A DNA stretch of 64,000 nucleotides, taken from contig BMUX01000018.1 of NCBI GenBank assembly GCA_014650415.1, positions 62,001 to 126,000 of the forward strand. Reading direction: 5' to 3'. The notes beneath the pieces are model-generated. The model made no database searches, was not told where the DNA came from, and worked only from the letters and a program-made list of their open reading frames with translations. A program made the position numbers and the translations under genes. Shown piece after piece: positions 25,080 through 33,100 of the stretch. This DNA comes from Streptomyces spiroverticillatus (lineage in GTDB: Bacteria > Actinomycetota > Actinomycetes > Streptomycetales > Streptomycetaceae). Each line of letters opens with the position of its first letter. Positions within the stretch are counted from its first letter, which is position 1.

Positions 25080-25210
25080 CCCGCGAGGCTAGGGCGCGAC
25101 CACAAGGACCACAACGTCCGTTGGTTCCGGAACGGCGACAGCTCCTTAACGCACCGGCAACATGAGCGCACCCCCCTCCCCCCTGGAAGAACTGAAGAAA
25201 GGCGGCGCCC
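25080..25210. promoter_or_regulatory. Divergent promoter region of tctCBA and its response regulator
   Basis: A 131-bp region contains CAACG-TC-CGTTG (about 25112-25123) followed directly by the palindrome GTTCCGGAAC (25124-25133). Both are candidate binding sites for the CitB-type regulator. The bases used are seen directly; the assignment is inference. Confidence 0.4.
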
Positions 25211-26194
25211 GTGCGATTGCGCACCCCCCTCGCCCTGGCCGGGGCGGCACTCCTGGTGCTCGTGGGGCCGCCGCTGCTCACCACGGGCAGCGGCTCCGAC
25301 ACCGGCACCCAGATCCCCGGCCTGCGTTTCATGGTCCCCAACACCCCCGGCGGCGGGTACGACATCACCGCGCGCACCGCCGCCAAGAACGCCGAGGAGG
25401 CCGAGCTCACCGGCGGCATCGAGGTGTTCAACCTGCCCGGCGCGGGCGGCACCGTGGGCCTGGCCCGGCTCGCCGCCGACCACGGCAACGGCAAGGCCGC
25501 CATGTCGATGGGCCTCGGAGTCGTCGGCGCCGTCCACACCAACAAGGCCCCCAAGACCCTCGCCGACACCACCCCCATCGCCCGGCTCACCGAGGAGCAG
25601 GACATCGTGGTGGTCGGCAAGGACTCCCCGTACAAGACGATCCAGGACCTCGTCGCGGCCTGGAAGGCGAACCCGGCGAAGGTCCCCGTCGGCGGCGGCT
25701 CCTCGCCCGGCGGCCCCGACCACCTCGCGCCGATGCTGATGGCGCGAGCCGCCGGGATCAAGCCGAAGGACGTCAACTACGTGCCCTTCGACGGCGGCGG
25801 CGAACTCCTCGCCTCCATCCTCGGCGACAAGGTCGCCTTCGGCGTCTCGGGCGTCGGCGAATACCTGGACCAGATCAAGGCCGGTGAGCTGCGGCTGCTG
25901 GCCGTGACCGGACCGAAGCGGGTGCCGGGACTCGACGCGCCCACCCTGCGCGAGTCCGGCCTCGACACCGAGTTCACCAACTGGCGCGGCATCGTCGCCC
26001 CGCCCGGCCTCACCGACGCCGAACGCACCAAGCTCGTCGCGCTCTTCGAGAAGCTGCACGCCTCGAAGCAGTGGAAGGACTCGATGAAGAAGAACGGCTG
26101 GGACGACGCGTTCCTCACGGGGGAGAAGTTCGGCGACTTCCTGGAGAAGGAAGACAAGCGGGTCGACTCCGTGCTGAAGGAGCTGGGTCTGTGA
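25211..26194 (+). CDS. tctC: Tripartite tricarboxylate transporter, substrate-binding protein TctC
   Basis: The extracytoplasmic receptor that captures tricarboxylates such as citrate for the TctAB membrane pair. GTG 25211 follows GAAAGG. The 327-residue protein starts with a Sec signal or lipid-type hydrophobic N-terminus (residues about 5-24) without a clear lipobox Cys, then the Bug-family fold. That fold is seen in VPNTPGGGYDITAR, FNLPGAGGTVGLARLA, VVVGKDSPYKTIQDLVAAWKAN, GGSSPGGPDHL and VNYVPFDGGGELLASILG. The C-terminus GIVAPPGLTDAERTKLVALFEKLH matches the family. tctB starts at its stop codon. Likely induced by the divergent CitB-type regulator. Confidence 0.92.
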   Translation: MRLRTPLALAGAALLVLVGPPLLTTGSGSDTGTQIPGLRFMVPNTPGGGYDITARTAAKNAEEAELTGGIEVFNLPGAGGTVGLARLAADHGNGKAAMSMGLGVVGAVHTNKAPKTLADTTPIARLTEEQDIVVVGKDSPYKTIQDLVAAWKANPAKVPVGGGSSPGGPDHLAPMLMARAAGIKPKDVNYVPFDGGGELLASILGDKVAFGVSGVGEYLDQIKAGELRLLAVTGPKRVPGLDAPTLRESGLDTEFTNWRGIVAPPGLTDAERTKLVALFEKLHASKQWKDSMKKNGWDDAFLTGEKFGDFLEKEDKRVDSVLKELGL

Positions 26195-26745
26195 TGAACT
26201 CCCTGGAGAAATCGCCCAGTTCGGCGGAGGAGTCCGTGGCGCCGGGCGGCCGTGGCGCCTGGCTGCGGGAGCATTCCGAACTCGGCGTCAGCGTGCTGCT
26301 GTTCGTCCTCGGGATCCTCGTCCTCACCGACGCCCTGACCATGCACGTCGAGATCGCCCAGCGCGGCCCGGTCGGCCCGACCACCGTGCCCGTCGTCGTC
26401 GGCATCGCGCTGCTTCTGGTGTCGGTACTCCTCGCCGTCGACGTCCTGCGCGGCGGACGCGGCGAGGCCGAGGGCGGCGAGGACGTCGACCTCTCCGAAC
26501 CCGCCGACTGGCGCACCGTCGTGCTCCTCGCGGGAGTCTTCCTCGCCAACGCCGTCCTCATCGGCCCGCTCGGCTTCCCGATCTCCGGCGCGCTGCTCTT
26601 CTGGGGCTCCGCCTACGCGCTCGGCAGCCGCCACTTCAGCCGCGACCCGCTGATCGCCGCCGGACTCTCCCTCTTCACCTACTTCGTCTTCAACAACCTG
26701 CTGGGCGTCCCGCTGCCGGGCGGCCCGCTGATGGGAGTGCTGTAA
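26194..26745 (+). CDS. tctB: Tripartite tricarboxylate transporter, small membrane subunit TctB
   Basis: The small four-helix membrane subunit of the TTT transporter. The 183-residue protein has a charged N-terminus of about 30 residues, hydrophobic segments at roughly 31-52, 66-86, 107-128 and 140-170, and the family ending FSRDPLIAAGLSLFTYFVFNNLLGVPLPGGPL. The ATG overlaps the tctC stop (TGATG). A GTG 3 bases earlier is an alternative that fits the AAGGAG spacing slightly better. It is translationally coupled to tctC and followed after 5 bp by tctA. Confidence 0.88.
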   Translation: MNSLEKSPSSAEESVAPGGRGAWLREHSELGVSVLLFVLGILVLTDALTMHVEIAQRGPVGPTTVPVVVGIALLLVSVLLAVDVLRGGRGEAEGGEDVDLSEPADWRTVVLLAGVFLANAVLIGPLGFPISGALLFWGSAYALGSRHFSRDPLIAAGLSLFTYFVFNNLLGVPLPGGPLMGVL

Positions 26746-26750
26746 AAGTC

Positions 26751-28247
26751 ATGGACTCCCTGAATTCACTGATGGATGGTTTCGGAACCGCCCTCACCCC
26801 GATCAACCTGCTGTGGGCCGCCCTCGGCGTCCTCCTCGGCACCGCCATCGGCGTGCTGCCCGGCATCGGCCCCGCGATGGCGGTGGCACTGCTGCTCCCC
26901 GTGACGTACGGGCTCGAACCCACCGGCGCGTTCATCATGTTCGCCGGCATCTACTACGGCGCGATGTTCGGCGGCTCGACCACCTCCATCCTGCTCAACA
27001 CCCCCGGTGAGAGCGCCGCCGTGGTGGCCGCCATGGAGGGCCATCCGATGGCCAAGGCCGGGCGGGGCGCGCAGGCGCTCGCCGCCGCCGCCATCGGGCA
27101 CTTCGCGGGCGGCATGATCGGCACCATCCTGCTGGTCGCGCTGGCCCCGGCGGTCGCGGCGCTCGCCGTGGACATCGGCGCGCCCGACTACTTCGCCATC
27201 ATGGTGCTGGCTTTTATTGCGGTTACTTCTGTGCTCGGGTCCTCGCGGATCCGGGGGCTCGCCTCGCTGCTCATCGGCCTGACCATCGGGCTTGTGGGTC
27301 TCGACCAGATGACGGGGCAGTCCCGGCTGACCTTCGGGTCGCTCGAACTCGCCGACGGTGTGGACGTGGTGATCGTCGCGGTGGGTCTCTTCGCGATCGG
27401 GGAGGCGCTGTGGGTCGCCGCCCATCTGCGGCGGGGCGGCGCGGACGCGATTCCGGTCGGGCGTCCGTGGCTCGGCAAGTCCGACGTCAAGCGCACCTGG
27501 AAGTCCTGGCTGCGCGGGCCGCTGATCGGGTTCCCGTTCGGGGCGATCCCGGCGGGCGGGGCCGAGATCCCGACCTTCCTGTCGTACGTCACCGAGAAGC
27601 GGCTCTCGAAGCACAAGGAGGAGTTCGGCAAGGGGGCCATCGAGGGCGTCGCGGGGCCCGAGTCGGCCGCCTCCGCCTCGGCGGCCGGAACGCTGGTCTC
27701 CATGCTCACCCTCGGGCTGCCGACCACCGCCGTCGCGGCCGTGATGCTGGCCGCCTTCCAGCAGTACGGCATCCAGCCGGGGCCGCTGCTCTTCGAACGG
27801 GAGCCGGAGCTGGTGTGGGGGCTCATCGCGTCGCTGTTCGTGGGCATGGTGCTCCTGCTGGCGTTGAACCTGCCGCTGGCGCCGCTCTGGGCGAAGCTGC
27901 TGCGGATTCCGCGGCCCTATCTGTACGCGGGGATCCTCTTCTTCGCGTCGGTCGGGGCGTATGCGGTGGGCGGGGAGGCGCTGGATCTGGTGGTGCTGCT
28001 CGTCATCGGGCTGATCGGGTTCGGGATGCGGCGGTACGGGTTGCCGGTGCTGCCGGCGGTCATCGGGGTCATTCTCGGCCCGGCGGCGGAGCAGCAGTTG
28101 CGGCGTGCGCTCCAGATCAGTGACGGCAGTGTGGTTGGGCTGGTCAACACCCCCTTCTCCGTCACCGTGTACGTGATCGTCCTGCTGCTGCTGACCTGGC
28201 CGCTCCTGCGCAGGCTCCCCTTCCTGCGCCGCGGAACCCCTTCCTGA
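26751..28247 (+). CDS. tctA: Tripartite tricarboxylate transporter, large membrane subunit TctA
   Basis: The large permease subunit (498 residues, about 12 helices). Diagnostic motifs are the Gly/Pro-rich GTAIGVLPGIGPAMAVALLLPVTYGL, GIYYGAMFGGSTTSILLNTPGESAAVVAAMEGHPMAKAGRG and the mirrored GAIPAGGAEIPTFLSYVTEKRL, ending with VAGPESAASASAAGTLVSMLTLGLPTTAVAAVMLAAFQ. All are classic TctA repeats. The ATG follows tctB by 5 bp, so expression depends on the upstream genes. A strong terminator follows at 28260. The codon use in 27200-27900 is slightly less GC-biased at a few positions, but not enough to suggest transfer. Confidence 0.95.
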   Translation: MDSLNSLMDGFGTALTPINLLWAALGVLLGTAIGVLPGIGPAMAVALLLPVTYGLEPTGAFIMFAGIYYGAMFGGSTTSILLNTPGESAAVVAAMEGHPMAKAGRGAQALAAAAIGHFAGGMIGTILLVALAPAVAALAVDIGAPDYFAIMVLAFIAVTSVLGSSRIRGLASLLIGLTIGLVGLDQMTGQSRLTFGSLELADGVDVVIVAVGLFAIGEALWVAAHLRRGGADAIPVGRPWLGKSDVKRTWKSWLRGPLIGFPFGAIPAGGAEIPTFLSYVTEKRLSKHKEEFGKGAIEGVAGPESAASASAAGTLVSMLTLGLPTTAVAAVMLAAFQQYGIQPGPLLFEREPELVWGLIASLFVGMVLLLALNLPLAPLWAKLLRIPRPYLYAGILFFASVGAYAVGGEALDLVVLLVIGLIGFGMRRYGLPVLPAVIGVILGPAAEQQLRRALQISDGSVVGLVNTPFSVTVYVIVLLLLTWPLLRRLPFLRRGTPS

Positions 28248-28259
28248 CCCACCCTCCCC

Positions 28260-28283
28260 GGAGGGCCCCTCTCGGGGCCCTCC
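28260..28283. terminator. Terminator after tctA
   Basis: GGAGGGCCCC and GGGGCCCTCC form a perfect 10-bp stem around TCTC, starting 13 bp after the tctA stop. It ends the tctCBA operon. Confidence 0.85.
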
Positions 28284-28620
28284 GCCCCGTCACTTCCCCG
28301 CAGCCCCCTTGGGCGGGGGCCGCCCTCCCTTCCGCCAGCCCGCTTGCGCGGCGGGGCCGCTCCCCTTCCCCCCTCCCCTCAGCCCCCTTCGGCGGCGCCG
28401 CCCCTCCCCCCCCTCTTCCCTCGCCCCCTTGGGCGGCGGGGCCGCCCCCCCGGGGGCGGAACGGGCGGGCAAGGGGGCGGCCCCCTCGCTCCGGGCCCGC
28501 CCCGGTCCCGGCCCCTGCCCGCACCCCCGATACCGGGTGCGCGCGGCCCCGGGGCCCTCGGGGCGCCTCCCGGTGCCGGGTGCGTGAAGCTCCGGCCCGC
28601 TGGGCCAAGGAGGCCCCAGC
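28284..28620. other. Gene-free C/G-homopolymer-rich spacer
   Basis: About 340 bp with extreme pyrimidine strand bias. Degenerate copies of CCCCTTGGGCGG and CGGCGGGGCCG-like blocks recur four times (28306, 28345, 28385, 28430). Open frames across it are Pro/Gly/Arg low complexity and I do not accept them as genes. It may derive from repeated slippage. Confidence 0.55.
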
Positions 28621-28703
28621 CCCGCCCCTTCACCTAAAGCGCTCGGCCGCGCGGCTGGGTGGGGGGCTGGGCGCGCAGTTCCCCGCGCCCCTGAAGGGGC
28701 ACG
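28621..28703. repeat. Half copy of the 12719-12945 palindromic repeat
   Basis: The stretch CCCGCCCCTTCACCTAAAGC through GCGCAGTTCCCCGCGCCCCT matches the left arm and centre of the 12.8-kb element with few changes. After the centre the complement breaks down (GAAGGGGCACGG). It therefore seems to be a truncated copy, lying upstream of the TetR gene at 28781. Confidence 0.8.
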
Positions 28704-28780
28704 GCAAGAGCGCGCCCGCACGGCGGTGTCCCGCACAGTATTGGACCGGGTGGTTCATAACCTGTGCTAGCGTCCTCCGT

Positions 28781-29380
28781 ATGGCACGCCCACGCACCTT
28801 CGACGAAGGCCAAGCCCTCGAAGCCGCCATGCGCACCTTCTGGGCCAAGGGGTACGAGGCCACCTCGACCCAGGACCTGTGCGAGGCCACCGGCCTCGGC
28901 CGAAGCAGCATCTACAACACCTTCGCCAGCAAGCGCGACCTCTTCCGCCGCGCCCTGGAGCACTACACGGAGGTGATGAACGCCCGGCAGGCCGCCCTCC
29001 TGGAGGACGGTTCCCTGCCCGGGGCGGATCGGATCCGCGCCCTGTTCGCCCTGATCATCGACGGGGAGTTCGAGGTCAGGGAGAGGGGGAGGAGCATCGG
29101 GTGTCTGACCGTCAACACGACCGTGGAGCTGGCGCGTTACGATGAACCCGAGGTCACCGCGCTCCTGGAGCGCGACCTGGCCCGCCGCCTCGGCACGTTC
29201 CGGACCGCCGTGGAGGCCGGCCGCCGGGACGGGTCCATCACCTCCGAGCGGGGTGCGGACTCGCTCGCCCGGTACCTCAACGCCGTCATCGGCGGCATGC
29301 GGGTCTCCGCCCAGGGGGGCGCGGACCGGGCGACCCTGGAGGCGGTCGCCGAATCGGCGCTGGATGCTCTGACGCGCTGA
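28781..29380 (+). CDS. TetR/AcrR family transcriptional regulator
   Basis: A 199-residue repressor. The N-terminal HTH reads ALEAAMRTFWAKGYEATSTQDLCEATGLGRSSIYNTFASKRDLFRRAL (residues about 12-58), with the usual helix-turn-helix GLGRSSIYNTF. The C-terminal half is a ligand-binding helical domain (TVNTTVELARYDEPEVTALLERDLARRL). The ATG is chosen because the family starts MARPRTFDE; the upstream CTGTGCTAGCGTCCTCCGT looks like a -10 region with almost no leader. A short palindrome GGTT-CAT-AACC (28752-28762) overlaps this promoter and may be its own operator. An efflux pump gene follows 97 bp downstream on the same strand and is its likely target. Confidence 0.85.
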   Translation: MARPRTFDEGQALEAAMRTFWAKGYEATSTQDLCEATGLGRSSIYNTFASKRDLFRRALEHYTEVMNARQAALLEDGSLPGADRIRALFALIIDGEFEVRERGRSIGCLTVNTTVELARYDEPEVTALLERDLARRLGTFRTAVEAGRRDGSITSERGADSLARYLNAVIGGMRVSAQGGADRATLEAVAESALDALTR

Positions 29381-29477
29381 TTCTTCTTCAATTCACGCCG
29401 TGATTTCTGCGGCGTTTTCTCTTGCCTCCATTCTGTACTGAACTGTCCAAAACCTTGATGTGAAGGGGCAACCTGCC

Positions 29478-30674
29478 GTGCCACTCGCCATATACGTCCT
29501 CGCCGTGGGCGTCTTCGCCATGGTGACCAGTGAGTTCGTCGTCGCCGGACTGATGCCGCAGATGGCTGCGGGCCTGGACGTCACCATTCCGCAGATCGGC
29601 TATCTGATCACCGCGTTCGCGGTGGCGATGGCCGTCGGCGGACCCGTCCTGACCATGACCGTCGTCAAACTCCCGCAGAAGAAGGCGCTGATGCTGCTCT
29701 TCGGGCTCTTCCTGATCGGGAACGTCGCGGCTGCGACAGCCGTGAACTACACCGTCATGCTGATCGCCCGCCTGGTCACCGGCACCGCCTCCGCCGCCTT
29801 CTTCGGCGTCGCGCTGTCCCTGTGCGCCGAGCTGGTACGTCCCGAACTGCGCGGCCGGGCCGCCTCCGTAGCCCTCAACGGGCTCATGCTCGGCACCCTC
29901 CTCGGGCTGCCCATGGCCACGCTGATCGGGGAACACCTGGGCTGGCGGGCCGCGTTCTGGGTCATCACCGGGCTGACCGTCCTCGCCGCCGCGGCCACCG
30001 CCGTCGGCGTCCCCACGCTCGGCCGGGCCGAGAGCGGCGGCGACCTCCGCCAGGAACTCGCCGTCTTCCGCAACCGCCGCTTCTGGCTCGCGGTCTCCAC
30101 CAGCACCCTCATCATCGGTGCGACCTTCTCCGCCTTCAGCTACTTCAACCCGATCCTGACCCAGGTCACCGGCTTCGCCACCGGCACGGTCCCGCTGCTC
30201 CTCGTCGCGTACGGAGCGGCCACCGTCGTCGGCAACATGGTCGTCGGCCGGCTCGCCGACCGGTACACGATCCCCGTCCTCGCCGTCGGCCTCGCGCTGA
30301 ATCTGGTCTTCCTGACCGGTTTCGCGCTCCTCGCCCAACTCCCGCTTGCCGCCGTCGTGTTCATGCTCGGCATCGGGCTCGTCGGCGTGACCATGAACCC
30401 CGCGATGATCACCCGGGTGCAGCGGGTCGCCAACGCCCGCCCCTTCGTCAACACCGTCCACGCCTCCTTCATCACCCTCGGCGTCGTCATCGGCTCCTCG
30501 GGCGGCGGGCTGGCGATCGACCTGTGGGGGCTGCGGTCGCCGCTGTGGCTGGGCGCGGTGCTGGCAGTGGTCGGGCTGCTCACCCTCGTACCGGAAGTGA
30601 AGAAGCGGCGGCGGACGGCATCCGTGCCCGGGGACGACCGGTTGTCAGTGGCGGATGCCACCATCGGTGCATGA
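29478..30674 (+). CDS. MFS efflux transporter, DHA1 (AraJ/CmlR-like) type
   Basis: A 12-helix proton-driven exporter of about 398 residues. The family start is PLAIYVLAVGVFAMVTSEFVVAGLMPQMAAGLDVTIPQIGYLITAFAVAMAVGGP, in short overlapping helices. GTG 29478 is preferred over GTG 29460 because GAAGGGG lies 10 bases upstream of the former while the latter has no Shine-Dalgarno sequence. The motif RLVTGTASAAFFGVALSL is motif-C-like for antiporters. The preceding TetR gene and the downstream NUDIX-VOC gene (ATGA overlap) suggest a resistance or detoxification cassette: pump, regulator and an enzyme with a glyoxalase/bleomycin-resistance-type domain. The substrate is unknown. Confidence 0.88.
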   Translation: MPLAIYVLAVGVFAMVTSEFVVAGLMPQMAAGLDVTIPQIGYLITAFAVAMAVGGPVLTMTVVKLPQKKALMLLFGLFLIGNVAAATAVNYTVMLIARLVTGTASAAFFGVALSLCAELVRPELRGRAASVALNGLMLGTLLGLPMATLIGEHLGWRAAFWVITGLTVLAAAATAVGVPTLGRAESGGDLRQELAVFRNRRFWLAVSTSTLIIGATFSAFSYFNPILTQVTGFATGTVPLLLVAYGAATVVGNMVVGRLADRYTIPVLAVGLALNLVFLTGFALLAQLPLAAVVFMLGIGLVGVTMNPAMITRVQRVANARPFVNTVHASFITLGVVIGSSGGGLAIDLWGLRSPLWLGAVLAVVGLLTLVPEVKKRRRTASVPGDDRLSVADATIGA

Positions 30675-31594
30675 AGCCTGAAACGCCGCATTCCGCGCCC
30701 CGGCACACCGAGGTGGTCGACGTCCACCTGATCCTGCGCCGGGGCGCGGAGGTGCTCCTCTCCCGCCGCGCCAACACGGGTTACGCGGACGGCCTGTTGC
30801 ACGCCCCGTCCGGGCATGTGGAGGACGGTGAGGACGTGCGTGCGGCGATGATCCGCGAGGCGGCGGAGGAGGTCGGCGTCACCCTCGCCGCCGACGACCT
30901 GTCCGTCGCCCTGGTCATGCAGCACCGGGGGCCCGGTGGGCGGCCGCGCACCGGCTGGTTCTTCGAGGCGTCGTACGACCCGGCCGACCCGCCCTCCAAC
31001 CGCGAGCCCGACAAGTGCTCCGGCCTCTCCTGGCACCCCCTCGCCGCACTGCCGGACGGCATGGTGGCCTACTGCCGCGCCGGGCTCGACGCCTACCGCC
31101 GGGGCGAGCGCTTCGTCCTGCACTGGCACGAGGACGACGACCCGATCGCGTACGACGACCCCGTGCGCGACCGCAAGGTGCCGCTCCGCGAGTCCGGCAC
31201 CTCCGGGTCCGTGCACCACGTCGAACTGTGGGTGCCCGACCTGGCGGCGGCGGAGCGCAGTTGGGGCTGGCTGCTCGGCGCGCTGGGGTACGTGCCGTAC
31301 CAGCGCTGGGAGAAGGGCCGGAGCTGGCGGCTCGGGGGAGCGTACGTCGTACTGGAGCAGTCGCCCGCCCTCCTCGGCGACCGGCACGAACGCAGCGCCC
31401 CCGGCCTCAACCACCTCGCCCTGCGCGCCCGCGACCCGGCGGCGCTGGACACCCTCGTGTCCGCCGCCCCGGAACACGGCTGGACCCTCCTCTTCCCCGA
31501 CCGGCACCCCTTCGCGGGCGGCGAGGGCCACCGGGCGGCGTACCTGGAGGACGGGGACGGATACGAGGTGGAGGTGGTGGTGGAGGGAGGCTGA
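30671..31594 (+). CDS. NUDIX hydrolase-VOC (glyoxalase/bleomycin-resistance) fusion protein
   Basis: Two enzyme domains sit in one 307-residue chain. The NUDIX domain (residues about 12-165) has a complete box GX5EX7REUXEEXGU from Gly48 to Val70, so it should hydrolyse a nucleoside diphosphate-linked compound. The second domain (about 178-305) starts SVHHVELWVPDLAAAERSWGWLLGALGY and ends AAYLEDGDGYEVEVV, the paired beta-alpha-beta units of the vicinal oxygen chelate family, including the metal-type His and Glu. The ATG overlaps the pump stop by ATGA, so translation is coupled. The fusion is uncommon; it suggests repair or detoxification of a damaged or drug-modified nucleotide, but that is inference. 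Confidence 0.85.
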   Translation: MKPETPHSAPRHTEVVDVHLILRRGAEVLLSRRANTGYADGLLHAPSGHVEDGEDVRAAMIREAAEEVGVTLAADDLSVALVMQHRGPGGRPRTGWFFEASYDPADPPSNREPDKCSGLSWHPLAALPDGMVAYCRAGLDAYRRGERFVLHWHEDDDPIAYDDPVRDRKVPLRESGTSGSVHHVELWVPDLAAAERSWGWLLGALGYVPYQRWEKGRSWRLGGAYVVLEQSPALLGDRHERSAPGLNHLALRARDPAALDTLVSAAPEHGWTLLFPDRHPFAGGEGHRAAYLEDGDGYEVEVVVEGG

Positions 31595-31624
31595 AGGGGG
31601 GCGCCGCGTCCTGTGGCGTACGGG

Positions 31625-32134
31625 CTAGTGGACGGCCAGCAGGTCGGTGAACTCCGGTGTGCGGGCGGCCCGCTCGAGGGTGTCGAGCGTGCGGGAGGCC
31701 TCGGCCGCCGCCTGCGGGTCGCGGGCGGCGAGCCCGCTCTCGGCGAACTCGTCCTCGTCCAGGCGCAGTACGTCCGTGCCGTCCGCCGAGCGCCACAGGT
31801 CGAGGTCCAGGTCCTCGACCTCCACCGTCCCGTCGGCGTGCACGACGGCGGGGCGGGCCACGTCGCAGTACCAGCCCTTCAGGGTGTTGTCCGGGGACCG
31901 GACCTCCTTCACCGCGTACCAGCGGTCCCGCCAGTAGTGCTCCACGAAGACGTCGCCCGGCTCGAAGCGCACGAACCCGAAGTCCTTGACCGTGTCCCGC
32001 GCCCAGGCCGCCCGGACCACCAGGTGGGTGCCGTCGTCGGAGAGCAGCTCCGCCGGGTAGCGGATCTTCAGCTTCCCCGCCTTGGTGAGGGCGATGTGCG
32101 TGGTGTTCGTGGGGTCAGCCGAGGGGGCGGACAT
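31625..32134 (-). CDS. DUF402 domain-containing protein
   Basis: A 169-residue soluble protein. The DUF402 signature is visible: GDVFVEHYWRDRWYAVKEVRSPDNTLKGWYCDVARPAVV with the HADGTVEVEDLDLDLW block after it. DUF402 members include nucleoside diphosphate-hydrolysing proteins and the antibiotic-pathway FomD family, with metal-binding acidic residues (here EDLDLDL, DEDEF). The gene overlaps the 3' end of the GNAT gene by 20 bp and follows it on the strand, so they are co-transcribed. Whether it acts as a phosphatase here is not established. Confidence 0.82.
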   Translation of the reverse strand: MSAPSADPTNTTHIALTKAGKLKIRYPAELLSDDGTHLVVRAAWARDTVKDFGFVRFEPGDVFVEHYWRDRWYAVKEVRSPDNTLKGWYCDVARPAVVHADGTVEVEDLDLDLWRSADGTDVLRLDEDEFAESGLAARDPQAAAEASRTLDTLERAARTPEFTDLLAVH

Positions 32135-33050
32135 ATTCGACCTCCGTGGTGCCGTGTGCGTATCCGAACCAGGTGTTGACGGCCCGCATGGGCGCGTTCT
32201 CGTCGTTGTTGCTGGTGACGGCCAGCCGGTGGCCCGTCGCCCGGGCCTTGTGCAGGGAGTGGGACTTCACGGCCTTCGCCAGGCCCAGCCCCCGGAAGTC
32301 CCGGCGGACGCCGGTTATCCCGGACCGGTAGCGGTTCTCGCCGTCGGAATGGGCCGTGGTGAACGCGGCGATCCGGCCGTCGGGGGCGACGACGATGCTG
32401 GAGAGGGCCCGGTCGTGGAGCGGGTCGTTCCAGTCGTGGGCCAGCCAGTCCTCGTAGTCGTCCAGGACCCAGCCCACGGAGTCGGGCTCGTCCAGCACGA
32501 CCTCGGCGTCCGCGTCGAACAGGGCGCGCGGGTCGTCGCCGAGGGACGTCGTGTCGCGCAGGGAGAACCCGGAGGGAAGCGGCGGCGGTTCGGGCAGCAC
32601 GGCGGACGTCAGGTCGAGGCCCAGGTAGTGGAGCGCGTGCCCGGTGGGCTGGTAGCCCCGCTTCTGGGTGAAGGCCCGGCCCGGTTCGTCCAGCGCCCAG
32701 ATCCGCAGGACGCGCGCCCCGACCCCCGCCGTGTGCTCCTCGGCCGCCCGCAGCAGGGCGGAACCGACGCCCTGCCCCCGGTGGTCGGGGTGCACCAGCA
32801 CACCGGCGTAGCCCTGGCCGGGCTCCTTGGACTGGTGGTCGACCCCGGCCCGCAGCACGCCGACGACCCGCCCGCTCGCGTCGTCCTCGCCGAGGACGAG
32901 GCGGAAGCGGGAGTCCGGATGGGCGGCGGTCACCCCGGTCTCGACGGCCTCGGCGGTGGACAGGTTGAAGGGCAGCAGCAGCCGCCGGATGCGCAGGACG
33001 GATTCGGCGTCGTCGGTGCGGGGGCGGTAGTCGCGCAAGATCATGGTCAT
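32115..33050 (-). CDS. Tandem-domain GNAT N-acetyltransferase
   Basis: A 311-residue acetyl-CoA-dependent transferase with two GNAT folds. The first (residues about 1-155) has the pyrophosphate-binding motif VLVHPDHRGQGVGSALL. The second (about 160-311) has the motif GVRRDFRGLGLAKAVKSHSLHKARATGH and ends with NTWFGYAHGTTEVEYVRPLG. Tandem GNAT proteins with this ending are common in Streptomyces; they may modify an amine on a metabolite or antibiotic, e.g. mycothiol-synthase-like. The ATG at 33050 gives the family start MTMILRDYRPRTDDAES. It is divergent from the GntR gene by 45 bp, across an operator-like palindrome. Confidence 0.85.
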   Translation of the reverse strand: MTMILRDYRPRTDDAESVLRIRRLLLPFNLSTAEAVETGVTAAHPDSRFRLVLGEDDASGRVVGVLRAGVDHQSKEPGQGYAGVLVHPDHRGQGVGSALLRAAEEHTAGVGARVLRIWALDEPGRAFTQKRGYQPTGHALHYLGLDLTSAVLPEPPPLPSGFSLRDTTSLGDDPRALFDADAEVVLDEPDSVGWVLDDYEDWLAHDWNDPLHDRALSSIVVAPDGRIAAFTTAHSDGENRYRSGITGVRRDFRGLGLAKAVKSHSLHKARATGHRLAVTSNNDENAPMRAVNTWFGYAHGTTEVEYVRPLG

Positions 33051-33080
33051 CGGCGCCGAGGCTATGCGCGGGACCCATGG

Positions 33081-33100
33081 GTCACAATCTGTTTTGTGAC
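33081..33100. promoter_or_regulatory. Palindrome overlapping the start codon of the small GntR gene
   Basis: GTCACAA-TCTGTT-TTGTGAC is a perfect 7-bp inverted repeat with a 6-bp spacer. Its right arm contains the GTG start codon (33096) of the GntR gene. Its position in the divergent gap is right for an autoregulatory operator that also controls the GNAT/DUF402 operon. Confidence 0.65.

Noticed and set aside
24316..25776. A 486-residue minus-strand ORF considered as the missing histidine kinase
   Set aside because: It lies antisense to tctC and in the wrong frame over the regulator gene; no H-box, N-box or G-box motifs are present.
28300..28640. Proline/arginine-rich ORFs in the tctA-tetR gap
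   Set aside because: Low-complexity homopolymer sequence gives open frames on both strands. There is no ribosome-binding site or conserved pattern.
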